DNA from: Paramoeba atlantica
Taxonomy: Eukaryota; Discosea
NCBI GenBank assembly: GCA_977017575.1
Contig: CDRNVI010000190.1
Location: 62,001 to 126,000, forward strand
Length of the DNA: 64,000 nucleotides
Reading direction: 5' to 3'
The position numbers were made by a program, and so were the translations under genes. Within the stretch, counting starts at the first letter, position 1; each line of letters begins with the position of its first letter. Of the stretch, positions 1 through 10,930 are shown piece after piece. The notes below the pieces were generated by a model that was not told the origin of the DNA, searched no databases, and worked only from the letters and a program-made list of their open reading frames with translations.

Positions 1-98
1 ATGATATTCCAAAACTGTTTAAGTTTCGATTCTCCAAACTCACCACTCATTTTTTCCAATTTCGAGAGTGATAAATCCTCCAATTCTTCGATCATCAT
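1..98 (-). CDS. 5' end of an unrecognised gene (partial)
   Basis: A minus-strand reading frame opens with two nearby ATG codons (98-96 and 93-95) and stays open to the window edge. It begins MMIEELEDLSLSKLEKMSGE and is acidic and helix-prone. It starts only 52 bp downstream of the stop codon of the FYVE/WD40 gene on the same strand, which fits the tight packing seen here. Only about 32 codons are visible and no domain can be recognised. It could also be untranslated sequence of the upstream gene. Confidence 0.3.
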   Translation of the reverse strand, partial: MMIEELEDLSLSKLEKMSGEFGESKLKQFWNI

Positions 99-149
99 TA
101 TGAATACACAAAACAAAATAAAAAATCCTTTTTCTCCCTGATAAAAAAT

Positions 150-2155
150 CTATTTAGAAATAGGAGGAGTATATTTCCACACCCTCATCGTCTTATCAGC
201 AGAACCACTCAAAATGAGACCACTCGGCATCGCAAACATAGCTGTCACCCCATCCAAATGTCCCAAGAATTTGCACACAATTTTTCCGGTCTCTAATCCC
301 CACATAACAATCGACGAATCATAAGAAGCACTAACAATATACAAATTTTTGGAGATAGCAACTTGTGTGATGGCCTCTTTGTGTCCATTCAGAGCTGCAA
401 GGAACTTCGGGACCCCTGTTGGGCCATTCGGTGTTTCAGAGACCACAACTTTCCAAATTCGAAGAGATGTATCTGATGAACCACTCACAAAACATCCTTG
501 TGTCCCTGTTCCAATCTTTTTTGTCAGAGATTTATGGGGGGAAAATGGGATTTAAATAAAAACAAAAATAAACCAGGAATTAAAGCAATTGAATTCACAG
601 GGCCAGTGTGCCCACTCAAAGTTGCCAAACAGGCGTCAGAGGTCAAATCCCAAAATCGAACTGTTTGATCAGAGCTTCCACTCATCAGATAGTTGCTGTT
701 TTCATGAAGCTCCATGCAATTTACTGTATCAGTATGTCCCTTTAATGTCGAGATACACTCGATCGCGTCTTCATCTTTCGTCACTCGGCAAACGAGAATT
801 TGTCCGCCTGATGTACCACACAAGATTCGCTTGTCAGCATTAACCATCACACATTTAAGTCCGTCTGAACAACGAAGAGTTCCATAACAATCCACTTCTA
901 TTTTATTTTATTTTGATCGCTTATTAATGATTGAAAAAAGAAAGCGAAAATAAAAGCGAACTCTTGGGAGAAGGGGAAAGAAAGAAAAGAAAGAAAATTG
1001 TAAAAAAAAAAAAAAGATACCAACACCCCCTTTCCGCAGCTCAACAATCTTCCAGACCTTCATAGTTTTATCCAGGGAAACAGACACAATCCGAGAAGGT
1101 GCTAACTCTGCAGCACCTGTCACTGGGCCAGTATGACCACACATTGTCGCAATACACTGTCCACCACTCGCATCATCAATCTCCCACATGATTTCCCATA
1201 ATCGAATTGTCTTGTCTGTAGAAGTTGAAACGACTTCTCCTGTGGAAAGAGATGTGATACTTAAGATGGCGTCTGTGTGAGCGTCAAATGTGTCAGCGGA
1301 ATAGCAGAGACAACAAGCTCGAACTGGGAAGTTGTGGTTCAAGATTGCTGGAAATGGAACTTCTTTATTTGGAGGACAACAATCATTACAAAATATTCTT
1401 CCACAAAGACGGCAGTGATGCTGTTGTTCTTCGATGGTGAGTGATCCATTCTTGATCAATCAAAAAGAAGAAGAAAAAAACTTACCCGTCGAACAACAAC
1501 AGAGAAATTAGTGTGACAATGAAAACAAGATTGATGAGCATCATCATCTGCCCATTCTAAGCCCCTCATTTTGAGATTTTGAATATCCCTTGCTCTTAAT
1601 GATGCATCTCCTCCTCCCACTCGAGATTTAGGTGCTTCTTCAACCACTTCAAACTCCGCTATTAGTGTTTGTTTGAAATGATCGAAAGGAATAAAAAGAA
1701 AAAAAGAAAGAAAAAAAAAAGAAGAGAAAAAAAGAAAAAAAAAGAGTTGGGAGAAAAGTGGGTACCATTCGGCATGGGGGAAGGAGAGCGATTTGAAGAA
1801 GAGGAAGAGGAAGAGGAAGAGGAAGAGGAAGAACAAGAAGGGGCCGCGAGAGAATCAGAACCACCAAACCATCGAGAAATCGAAGCTTCAATTTGTTGTT
1901 CTTTTGATTTTGATTGCTTCTTTTCGACAATTGACACTCTCACTGGCTATTGTTTTTTTTTTTTCCTTTCAGTTTCTTTTTCTCTGTTTGTTTGATCTTT
2001 TTGTCTGGTGGTGTTGTTTTTTCATCACCCACTGTTTCTCTTCTTGGAATACTTTTTTCTTTTTCGGTAGAATTGAATAAAAAAACCTGAGATTTCCTCT
2101 TTGATTCTTTGTCTTCCTCCTTTGAGTCATCGATCTCGACATCAACGATAGACAT
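150..2155 (-). CDS. FYVE zinc finger + WD40 repeat protein (WDFY-like)
   Basis: Six exons can be read in continuous frame: 2087-2155, 1766-1946, 1486-1658, 1021-1420, 574-897 and 150-505. The N-terminus is acidic/basic, then Ser-rich. A FYVE finger follows, with paired cysteines (CFHC), the hallmark R-R-H-H-C-R core formed across the 1486/1420 splice, then CGRIFC and CCLC. FYVE fingers of this type bind phosphatidylinositol 3-phosphate on endosomes. About seven WD40 repeats follow, with typical GH and WD/WK ends (for example DKTIRLWEI and SGSADKTMRVWKY), expected to form a propeller. Order and composition recall WDFY1/WDFY2, although in those proteins the FYVE finger is inserted among the WD repeats rather than in front of them. 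The family assignment is firm and orthology is inferred. A poly-Ser tract is coded at about 1795-1835. Confidence 0.82.
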
Positions 2156-2445
2156 GATCCCGAACTCAAAAAAAACAAAACAAACAAAAAAAGGCCACAA
2201 AAACGAAAAGGAAAAAATCCACGTCATCTTCAAAAAAAAGCCGCAAAAACCGACAACACAAAAAAAATATTTTCCCTGTCATCTTTTTTTTCGAACACCC
2301 GAAAAATCGAAAAAATCGCTTCTTTTTCTTGCTTGCCTTTTAGTTTTTTGTTCGCCTTCTCTCTCCTTCTCTTTCTCTTTCGTTCTTCTTTATCTCCACT
2401 CCTCTCTTTAGATCGTTGTTCGTCATCAAAAAAAAACCTCAAAAC
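2156..2445. promoter_or_regulatory. Divergent intergenic region, FYVE/WD40 gene and START gene
   Basis: This 290 bp lies between the start codons of two divergently transcribed genes, so it must hold both promoters and 5' leaders. It is rich in A and T runs. No recognisable core motif stands out. Confidence 0.45.
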
Positions 2446-3867
2446 ATGGCTGACCAAGAACTTGATTTTACTTTTGTGCCTCATGACCCCACAGATACGA
2501 AATGGTACGAAAACAGAGAGTTGGGACAACCAGACGACCCTTACAACAAAAATTGCAAGAACATCCCAAAAGAGAATCCCCTCTATGCTGAGTACATCAG
2601 CATTGGCCAACAACTTTGTGACCAACTCGAAACAGATATCCTGACGAATGAAGATGAGGGGTGGATTTTCATGTCTGAATCTGATGGCGTCACTGTACAT
2701 AAGAAGGAGAACGAAGGGAGTTCAATTTTGACGTTCAAAGGATCGACAGTCATCCCCTCAACCCCTGAGATGATCCGCCTTTGGCTCATTCAGGTTTCTT
2801 TCTCTCCTTTTTTTTAAATTTCTCTTGAGAACAATTCTTTAAAAAAATCGTAAGACTTCAAAGTTCATTGAACTAATTGGAAAGCTTTGTAGACTGATCA
2901 GAGAATTTATTGGGATCCCACATTTGTTCAAGGGACGTATGAATTGGAGGCTGAGGTGCATGCTCGAGTTGCTTCTTATCTTTATTCTGCCCCATGGCCA
3001 GTCAGTTATCGCGACTTTGTGGTTGTTGCTTCTGAAGCAATCCGAGATAATGGATTGTTTATTGCCGGAGCCCATTCAGTCGAACATGAAGATTTCCCAG
3101 CTACTGAGCATGTTCGTGGAACCATTTACTCAAGTGGATTTGTGATCAAACCTCTTCCAACAACCGAAGAAGGCATTCCTCAATGTCAAGTCTGGTAAAA
3201 AAAAAATCTTTTCTTATCAAAGATAAGGAAAAAAAGATTGAAAGAAAACTGATTCCGTCTCACCAAAAAAATTGAATAGGTACACAGGAACAATCGATCC
3301 AGCTGGATGGATTCCAGTTTCAGTCTCCAATATTGTAAACAGTTCCCAACCAATGAATCTTGCGAAACTCCGAGATCTCATTGTAAATGTTTCTGCATTG
3401 ATTCGTGATGTTTTGACCGATCTTTTTGCACTTGAAGACGGTAAAATGACTTCCTCAGAAATCAAACAAATTTTTGAAATGAATCTTGAGAAACATGGTA
3501 AAAAATTCGTTCTCTTCTTAGCTTCCGATCTCTCTTCTTTTCCACTCTTTTTTTTTTTTAACGAACTTTTCTGATAAAGGGCTGAATGAGCATCCTGATA
3601 TTTTGTATGATGCTATGAAGAATTTTTTCTTACAAAAGGTTTTTTCCTTTTTTTCTTTTCTCTTTTTGGGTGTAAAAGTGTGTTTTTGATCCTCTGTTTG
3701 AAAAGCGAATTGGTCCAACAAATGAAGAACTCTTGTCTGCAATGGAAAAAGAAGGAAAGAAAAAAACGATGACTAAGTTGTTCAAAGCATTTGGCCAGTA
3801 CATTCGGACAATTCGTGGTGGAAAAGAATTGATTTCGATTGCAGAAAAATACTTTAATTCTCAATGA
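2446..3867 (+). CDS. START-domain lipid-binding protein
   Basis: Five exons join in frame: 2446-2793, 2893-3194, 3280-3497, 3580-3638 and 3679-3867. The protein is about 370 residues. Its central part reads as a START (StAR-related lipid transfer) domain, with segments such as RIYWDPTFVQGTYELEA, WPVSYRDFVVVA and the C-terminal WYTGTIDPAGWIPVSVSN, which lie in the order typical of the family. START domains form a helix-grip pocket for a sterol, phospholipid or ceramide. The ligand cannot be read from the sequence. There is no signal peptide or membrane segment, so a cytosolic lipid carrier is likely. The C-terminal ~110 residues after the domain are helical and basic. All four introns are 40-100 bp with clear GT-AG ends. 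The start codon follows an A-rich leader. Confidence 0.8.
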
Positions 3868-4093
3868 GAACAAACTATCTTTCTCTGGTCAGAGACCTCT
3901 CGATTGCCTCAAAAATTTCTTTTCTTCCCTCAAAATTGAATGAAAGTCTGTGTGATGATTAAATAAATGTTTCGAACAAGACAATCAAATCGCCCTTTTG
4001 ATAACAAAATAGATGATTCTTTTCTTTTATATTTTACAAAAAAAAAACACAACTTTCCTTGGAAAAAACTGCTTCCTCCACAGCAGGTGACAA
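3868..4093. other. Convergent 3' intergenic region
   Basis: This 226 bp lies between two convergent stop codons. It contains AATAAA at about 3961-3966 in the plus direction and T-rich/A-rich runs suited to polyadenylation of both genes. No gene was seen. Confidence 0.4.
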
Positions 4094-5101
4094 TTACATC
4101 CCAAGCAAGGTGAGGAGTTTTGTTTGCCGTTTTGCTTGCGCTTCCTCTATCAAAGATACCAACTCCATTCTCCCCTTTTCCACATCATCAACTCGCACCC
4201 CATCTTCAACATTTAATTCATTCTTTTTTTTGTGAGATATCTTTGTCATTGTTCGGCTCTTCTTGTCCAACAATGTGAGCAACTCGTTATATATTGTAAT
4301 TTCCCCATCCAACTCAGAAGTGAGAAACTCTTTTTCGTGGATCCCAAGGTCGTCCTCTGAACTTAAAGGTTTATCACTCTTTTGATATTCAATTTTCAGA
4401 GACTTTTTGCCAAGAGAACACTTCTTTTTAAAGATGCTGAAAGAACGACACAAGAGAGAGAAATCATCGACCACGTTCGTTTGACGAATTGGAAAGACAT
4501 GGGTTTGGATAAATTGACTATCAAGCTTGTGGAGGTACCATCGATGATCGGGCTGCCAATGAATCATCGGAACGAAAGGGGATTGTGCTAAATGGAGACA
4601 CTCTTCTTCGCTGCTTGGTCTGCTGTTAGTCCCTTCGATTTTTGTTGCCCTCGCTTTCAAATAGTCATTTAAAGAAGGAAAACATTGGAAAAGCTTCTCT
4701 TCCGTTGCATTGAAACAGTTCTTCGAAACTGCACACTTCTCCTTCCTCGATTTCCAAATTGCAAGAGCTCGATCAACAGGTTCTCGAATGGTCATTAACA
4801 CAGGCCGGTATCGAATATCGAGCATCGAAGGAGCACAACGATAGAAATCAGATTTGAAATGGAAAATTGGAGAAAGGGCACTCACCAAATGGTTTCCCCC
4901 TGTCTCATCAACATGAACCACAACAAACTCAGACAAAGGAACCTCATCTTTTCTGGGACTCCTTACACATGTATCGTCAGGAAAGTCTGTTTTCAGATCG
5001 CTTTTCCCAAATGAGAAAGAATTCGTTGTTTCATTCAAATTGGCCAACGGAAACCCCACAGAAAAGAGAGTTGTCAAAACCAACACCCTCCTCAAATCCA
5101 T
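4094..5101 (-). CDS. Sulfotransferase-like secretory/membrane protein (paralogue 1)
   Basis: A single exon of 335 residues. The N-terminus is a signal peptide or signal anchor (VLVLTTLFSVGFPLA) suited to ER/Golgi entry. The segment VVVHVDETGG matches the 5'-phosphosulfate-binding loop (H-x-x-K-T-G-G type) of heparan-sulfate 2-O/6-O-like sulfotransferases, although the usual Lys is Glu here. TIREPVDRALAIW matches the 3'-phosphate-binding motif R-E-P-x-x-R, with Ala where Ser is usual. Conserved cysteines and WQPDHRWYLHKL and FPIRQTNVVDDF blocks are shared with the paralogue at 13382-14539. It probably transfers sulfate from PAPS to a glycan or protein in the Golgi, and the substrate is unknown. 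The changed loop residues make activity uncertain. Confidence 0.68.
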   Translation of the reverse strand: MDLRRVLVLTTLFSVGFPLANLNETTNSFSFGKSDLKTDFPDDTCVRSPRKDEVPLSEFVVVHVDETGGNHLVSALSPIFHFKSDFYRCAPSMLDIRYRPVLMTIREPVDRALAIWKSRKEKCAVSKNCFNATEEKLFQCFPSLNDYLKARATKIEGTNSRPSSEEECLHLAQSPFVPMIHWQPDHRWYLHKLDSQFIQTHVFPIRQTNVVDDFSLLCRSFSIFKKKCSLGKKSLKIEYQKSDKPLSSEDDLGIHEKEFLTSELDGEITIYNELLTLLDKKSRTMTKISHKKKNELNVEDGVRVDDVEKGRMELVSLIEEAQAKRQTKLLTLLGM

Positions 5102-5669
5102 TCACACACAAAAATGAAGAGGAAAACGTAAAAAAGACAACGAAAACAACAACAACAAAAAAACAAAACTAGCCTTTTCTGCACACAAAAAAAAAATATC
5201 AAAAGTTGTTCTGAGGTGAGAGTGTTGGGGGGAGGGTGGTTTGGTGCTCCTCTCCAACAAAGAAACTACAAACTTCAAAATCACTTCAAAATCAAATCAA
5301 AAAGAAGAAAACAGATTGAGTGAGTGTGGATGGGATTTCTTCTGAGACAGGCGGTTGTCTAATAATGTGATTGGCTGAATTTTTGATTTCAACTGCCTTT
5401 CCCCAACACAAATTCTGTATCCTTCGTTTCTTATTCCTTTCTGTCTTTTTTTTTTCTTTTGGAAAGGGTATTTTCTTTTGGATGGAAGAAGAATTGAAAA
5501 ATGGGAATGGGTCTTCATCAGGAAGACCAGAAACCTTTCTGTTTTTTTTTTTTTTTAAACACACTCTTTCTTTTTTCAAATTCTACACGGTGTTGATTCA
5601 ATCAAGTTTTTTTCAGAATAAAGAAATTGACGACAAGACAAATTTCTTCTCTCCCTTTCTCTCCTTTGT
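5102..5669. other. Intergenic region without a recognisable gene
   Basis: This 568 bp lies between the sulfotransferase start and the LSm8 stop, both minus strand. It should contain the sulfotransferase promoter and the LSm8 3' end. Short open frames exist on both strands but are low-complexity (Phe/Lys-rich) and resemble nothing known. Confidence 0.4.
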
Positions 5670-5956
5670 TTAGTGAGTGATCGGTTTCAACGGATCAGCA
5701 CAAATTCGACTTAAATCGAGTTTGGAATCGGCATCTTCGTCAAGCTCTCCCAGAACAGCAATATTATCTCCTCGAACCAAATACAATCCAAGGGGAACTT
5801 TCTGTGTCCCAGAACGATCATACACTCTTTCGTGACAGTCAACCAAGATCACATTGGTCATTTGATCAACTCCTTGGAGAACTCCCACCACATTTCGTCC
5901 GTCGTTGGTTAAAACCGAAACTGGTTGTTCCACCAAATCCTCTAAGAGAGAGGTCA
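5670..5956 (-). CDS. LSM8: LSm8, U6 snRNA-associated Sm-like protein
   Basis: A single exon of 95 residues, matching the ~96-residue family length. It begins MTSLLEDLVEQPVSVLTNDG and has the two Sm motifs. Sm1 includes GRNVVGVLQGVDQMTNVIL; Sm2 contains YLVRGDNIAVLGELDE, and its RGDNI core is diagnostic for the LSm8 branch. LSm8 replaces LSm1 in the nuclear LSm2-8 ring, which binds the 3' oligo-U of U6 snRNA and assists U4/U6 assembly in splicing. The ATG was chosen because it begins the conserved N-terminus. The open frame upstream is Phe/Ser-rich leader. It is divergent from Prp40, another splicing factor, across about 295 bp. Confidence 0.93.
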
Positions 5957-6251
5957 TTTTTTTGGTCTTATTCTCTCTTGAAAAAAAGTTTTCGCTTTTG
6001 CACAAACAAAAAGAGAGAAAGAAGAACTCTCTAAAAATCGGCAGACAAAAAACAACTTCGCTTGTGGAGTTTGAACGAAGAGAAAAAAAAACCACCAAGA
6101 AAGTAACTTGGAAGCTTAAAATAATCTTATCGGATTTTTCATCAGATTCTCATACTTCCCGATTTTTTTTTTCGCTCCTTTTTTTTTGTTTTTTTCTTTC
6201 TCTTGTTCGTTTTCTTTTTCTTCTTTGTATTTCACATACACAAGGGGGAGG
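5957..6251. promoter_or_regulatory. Bidirectional promoter region between LSm8 and Prp40
   Basis: This 295 bp separates the two start codons of divergent spliceosome genes. It is A/T-run rich with a long T tract near 6165-6190. It has no TATA box that I would trust. Shared regulation is an inference from the head-to-head layout only. Confidence 0.45.
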
Positions 6252-8498
6252 ATGTTACCTGCAGGGAGAGGTCGTTCGATGACTGTACCAGCCTGGATGA
6301 CAGGTGATGGTGCATCTTCAAGTCAACCTCCACCACAACAACAACAACAAAAACAATGGCAACAAGAACCCAATGTGACCGTTCCTCCTCGTGGTCGTGG
6401 TGCCAATTCCGTTGCTGTTCAACAACGACCCACCGCCTCTGCTGCTGCGGCGAGTTCAGGTGGATTGCTTGAGACTCCTTCTTCCTCTTCTTCTTCTACT
6501 CCCACCTCCTCTTCTTCAGCAAGTTCTTCTGTTTGGACAGAACATGCTACTCCAGAAGGAAGAAAATATTGGTTTAACACAAAGACCCAGGAATCGACTT
6601 GGGAGAAGCCAGAAGACTTAAAGAGTGCTCTTGAAAAGAAGGTGAGCTCTTGTCCTTGGAAAGAATATACTTCAGATAATGGAAAGCCATACTACTACAA
6701 CTCTATTACCAAAGAATCGTCCTGGACAATTCCTAAAGAGCTCAAAGATGTAAGAGAACTGGAAAACGCAGGAAAACCAGCCACAACACCCTCCCCTGCT
6801 GCTGTAACAGCTTCAACACAACAAACGATTACAAATGGAGCTGGGTCTTCTTCTTCTTCTTCACAAGTTGCACCCGCAGCAGCGAAACAAGCACCAACTG
6901 AATCAAAAAAACCATCAACATCGACAACAACAGTAACAGAAGGAGTTCGCAAGTTTTCTCGAAAGAAATACGCATCCAAAGACGAAGCTATTCAAGCGTT
7001 CCATGAAATGTTAGAAGAACGTGACGTTTCACCTGACTTCCATTGGAACGATGTTGTCAAACACGTGATGGACGATCCTCGATATTCTGCCTTATCAACA
7101 CAGAAACAGAAGAAAGCTGCGTTTTCAGAATGGGCTGATCGAACTCGAAAAAGAAGACGAGAAGAGCGTTTGAAGCGAGATAAAAAACTGAGAGACGATT
7201 TTTGTGATTTACTTGCAGAAAAACTGGAATCTGGAGATATCGATACTCTCTTTAAGTGGAAGAAAGCGATCCCTATCTTGGAGGATGACCCACGATATCA
7301 AGCTTTGATTGAAGTTGAACGAGAAGATTATTTTGAACATTACCTGTATGAAGAAACCAGGAGACAAAAAGACAAAGCGAAAGAAAATGCGAAAGAAAAT
7401 ATGGAGGTTTTGCGACAAGAGATGATGGATGATCAAGAAATTACGAGTACGTCTCAATGGAGGAAAATCTCTCCTTTCTACAAGGAGAAATCCAAAGCTT
7501 TTCAAAGCTTATGCTCTGATGATCGTTTAAAAATTTTCCAAGATGTGATTCGAGAGAGAGAGCGAGTTGAAGATGAGGAACGCCAGAAAAAGAAAGAAGA
7601 GGAGAATCGTCTTGCACGAAAGGCTCGAGCAACTTTTCGAACTCTTTTGGAGGAAGAATACAAAGCAGAAGAATTTACAGCTTCAACTCGATTCTCAGAT
7701 TTTCTTCCCAAAATCGAAAAAGAATCTGCTTATACAGAACTCCTTCCTCTTCCCGGAAGTACCCCTCGAGAACTTTTTTATGATTATGTAGAAGAACTCT
7801 CTTCCTATCTCCGCGAGAAACGTAAGAAGATTGAAGAAATTTTAGATTATAAGAAAGAATCGATGCAATTGGATGGTACTTTCGAAGATTTCCAAGAACT
7901 TTTAGAAAAGGTTCAGAAATCGAACGAAGAAATGGAACAAGGTGAAGAAAATGATGGGAGAGAAGAAGAGTTAGCGAAAATTGTCCAAAGTTTACCTCCA
8001 TTTGAGCTCAAGGAAATATTTTCTGCGGTAAGTGATCTCTTTTTACTCTTTTTCCCCCCCTTTCTAATTCGAGAAAAGGATTTCTCGTTTTTTTAATACT
8101 TTTTTTTTTTTCCACCACCATTTTTTTTATTATGTACAAAATTGTTCTTTTTGAACTTTTTTTTTGAACACTCTCTCTTTTTCAAGATGAAGGAGAAGCT
8201 CGAACATAAAGAGAAACATAAACAAAAGAAACGAAAGAGAATCATTGAAAGCTACAAGGATCTCTTACGAAGTTCTCGTGTCTCGTTGGGACCAAATGAA
8301 ACGTGGGAGACCGCGAAACAGAAGCTTGAAGGGCACAAAGCTTATGACTCTCTTCCAGAAGAGGATCTCAAGCAACAACTCTTTGACGAGTACATGCAAA
8401 AGATTGAAGATAAGAAGAGAAAAAGGCAAAAGGACGATTCTGATTCTGAACGTGAGTCTGACTCGAAACGGAGAAAGAAGGATGAGGGAGAAGAGTAA
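6252..8498 (+). CDS. PRP40: Prp40-like U1 snRNP-associated protein (WW + FF domains)
   Basis: Two exons (6252-8027 and 8187-8498), about 695 residues. After a Gln/Ser/Pro-rich N-terminus come two WW domains: SVWTEHATPEGRKYWFN...STWEKP and CPWKEYTSDNGKPYYYN...SSWTIP. A series of FF domains follows (first one near FHEMLEERDVSPDFHWNDVV), about five in all. The tail is Lys/Glu/Ser/Arg-rich and basic. This is the classic Prp40/PRPF40 layout. The family bridges the 5' splice site (U1 snRNP) and branch-point proteins: WW domains bind proline-rich partners and FF domains bind phosphorylated or acidic helices. A later in-frame ATG at about 6280 (MTVPAWMTG) is an alternative start. The intron begins with a strong GTAAGT donor, unusual in this T-rich set. 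Confidence 0.9.
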
Positions 8499-8668
8499 TA
8501 AATAAAATATTTTTTGCCATCACCCATCATCCATCGACTCCAAACCAAAAAAATCCAATTTTTGTGTTCGTTCATCCATAAGATAAATAATAATAAACCA
8601 TCCAGCCTTTTTCAAAGACAAGAGAAAGGAAAAATCTTTTTTTTCCCTCTCAAATCCTCCAAACAGAT

Positions 8669-10573
8669 TTAGTGTCCCAGATTATAAATCTTCATGGCTT
8701 CGAGTAAAACTTCTTGTTTTCCTTGATCAACCAGAAATTGTCCACGATTTCGGAGATCTTCTGTAAAAGGGCGGAGTCTTTGAGTTGGGACCCAGAATGA
8801 ATTGGTTTCAGGAAACCCAACGGGGCAGACGAGAATTATTTCGTGTTCAAGAAAACCTGGGGGTCGAGGTATCTGGCGACTGAGGACTGCGACTGCAGGA
8901 AATGAAACGTTTCATGTGAGTTCAAAAATGGAAGAAGAAAAGAAAAGAAAAAAGAATTCTTACCAAATTCAAGTGGTAACAAAAAAACTGGCCAAAAAAT
9001 TTCAGCATCATCCATTTCAACCCAAAAGAGTTTCTCATTCCCAAAGTATTCGTCAGGCGGGGGTGGGTGGACAACAAGAGGGAGAGGAAGATTGGCCCCT
9101 GGTGTCGGAACCACTGGAGATGGTGTTGGAGCTGGAGGTGATGGTGTTGGTGGTGGTGGTGTAGCTTTTTTAGGCGTCACTTTTTCTTTTACTTGAAGGT
9201 CTTCGTCTTTTTCATTGATTCTTCCCATTCGAATGACTAACTTTTCAGATTGGACTTCAGCATGTCGACGGATTGGAATAAATTTCATTCTCTTTGTTAA
9301 GTCTGGCTTTGGTTTTAATGCGATCGCACCTTCATTTGTACTGAGGAGTTCAGAAAGTTCATCATCAGACTTTGGCGGCTGAGAAGAATCCGCAGACATT
9401 TCGTTTTGGGGTTCAGATTTTTTATCCCTGATAATATCGCTCGTCGCTCGAACAAACTGCTGTCTTTCATATTTTGTACAAAGTTCAGCGCCTGGCATAT
9501 CTTGAATTAACTTTGCAATAGCTGGGTAACTAAAACCAAACATTTCTGGGCCACTCAATTGGGTGTTGATTCGACGACCAAGAATTCCTTCTTTTAGAGC
9601 AGAAACTCTCTTTCCGATTTCTGCCCAGGCACCAGAAGGTGTTGCGTGAATAATTGGAGTATCTGGATCTTCATCTGATGTAACAATGAATCGTACGTCT
9701 CCATTGTGTTCGACAATCTCATTTGTATAGAGGCAACGAACGTCGGGGTGGTCCATGCTGTGCACAGATAAAAGTAATTAAAAATTTGAGCTTAAACAGA
9801 GTTTAAAAAGAAATTTAAAAAACAAAACAAAGACAAAAATCTTGAGATGAAAAAGAAAGAAAAACTTTCCTCTCTGAAAAGAGCGAAGGGGTATGGAGAA
9901 GGAAAAAACAGACAAGAAAAAAAAAGAAAAAAAACCTGTAGTATGGTCGTTCACTTTTAAATCCAACAGGCCAAATATATCTTTTGGCATGAAAGTTTGG
10001 ATTGGCATGGTTAACTTTCCCCAAACAGAGAATTTTCAGACCTTTTAATGTGATTGGTAAAATAACTTCCCCTGATTCATCGACTGGCAATCGTGTATAC
10101 TCTTTAATCAACTTTGGAACATTCCTCTTTCTCTTCTTCTTTTCGCCTTGTTGGGGAGGTTCAGAAGGAGAATCAGAAGAGCTATTTTCTGCTGGGCGTT
10201 TTCTTGAACTTGCAGGAGTGGGGAAGGGCTTTCTTCGAGAACAAGCAAGGTTCCAATCTTTGCAATCAGCAGAAAGACCACTGTCCTGAATTTCGCAAAT
10301 TTGGATCTCACCAACAATTGGGATCGTATCTTCAAGCCCTGCGACAACGAAAGAACTCACTCTTTTTCTTTGCTTGCTGGCACAAAACCCATATTCTGAA
10401 GATTGTTGATCATCATTCAATAGAATCACACTCCTTCGAGAACTTGATCTTGTTTTCGGTCGACTTGAGGATGAAATTGCTTCATCCATTTCTCTTTCAT
10501 TGAAGAAGTCGCCATAAGAAGTTGTGTTTTTCGCACGCCGTTCTCGTCTTGGTCTTTGTCTCCCTGATTTCAT
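8669..10573 (-). CDS. FYRN/FYRC-domain nuclear protein (TBRG1-like)
   Basis: Three exons: 9936-10573, 8964-9757 and 8669-8892. The N-terminus is basic and Ser-rich, with likely nuclear localisation signals (RQRPRRERRAK, KKKRKRN). Next comes an FYRN motif (LKILCLGKV...YIWPVGFKSERPYYSMDHPD, crossing the first splice) and an FYRC motif (TPIIHATPSGAWAEIGKRV ... SGPEMFGFSYPAIAKLIQDM). The FYRN-FYRC pair occurs in MLL/trithorax proteins and in TBRG1. With no SET, PHD or JmjC domain here, the TBRG1 type fits best. A Pro/Thr-rich stretch follows. The last exon encodes a conserved-looking C-terminal tail rich in FW and PR residues (ending MKIYNLGH). It probably acts in chromatin-linked regulation, but its partners are unknown. 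Confidence 0.75.
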
Positions 10574-10930
10574 GGTTTGGAGAGAAAAAAAAACCACACA
10601 AAAAAAAGAAAGAAACAAAGATGAGAGAGAAAGAGAAAGTGAAAAAGAAAAAAGAGAGCCAAAAAATTAAACGCACGAAAAAAAGCGAAAAAAAAAAACA
10701 CGAAAAAAAAAAACTTTGGGGAATTTCCTCAAAAAGTGTTTTGAGTTTTGATTCGTCCCATAAAAAGTAGCAGTCAGTGGTGGCACAAATAAAATGACAT
10801 CGTGAAAAAAGAGATTGGGTTTTGGGAACCTTTGTTTGGTTTATTTGGAAAAAGAACTTTACAACAATGAGGGTGGAAGACGCAAGACTCCCATCACACC
10901 GAATCAGCGAGCGAGTGGAAAAAATGTAAT
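10574..10930. other. Intergenic region, promoter of the FYRN/FYRC gene
   Basis: This 357 bp lies between the FYRN/FYRC start codon and the calmodulin stop. It is A-rich on the plus strand near 10630-10720 and otherwise featureless. No gene was seen. Confidence 0.4.

Noticed and set aside
1669-2080. Lys/Glu-rich open frames on the plus strand opposite the FYVE/WD40 gene
   Set aside because: They are shadows of the Ser-rich coding strand and T-rich introns of the minus-strand gene.
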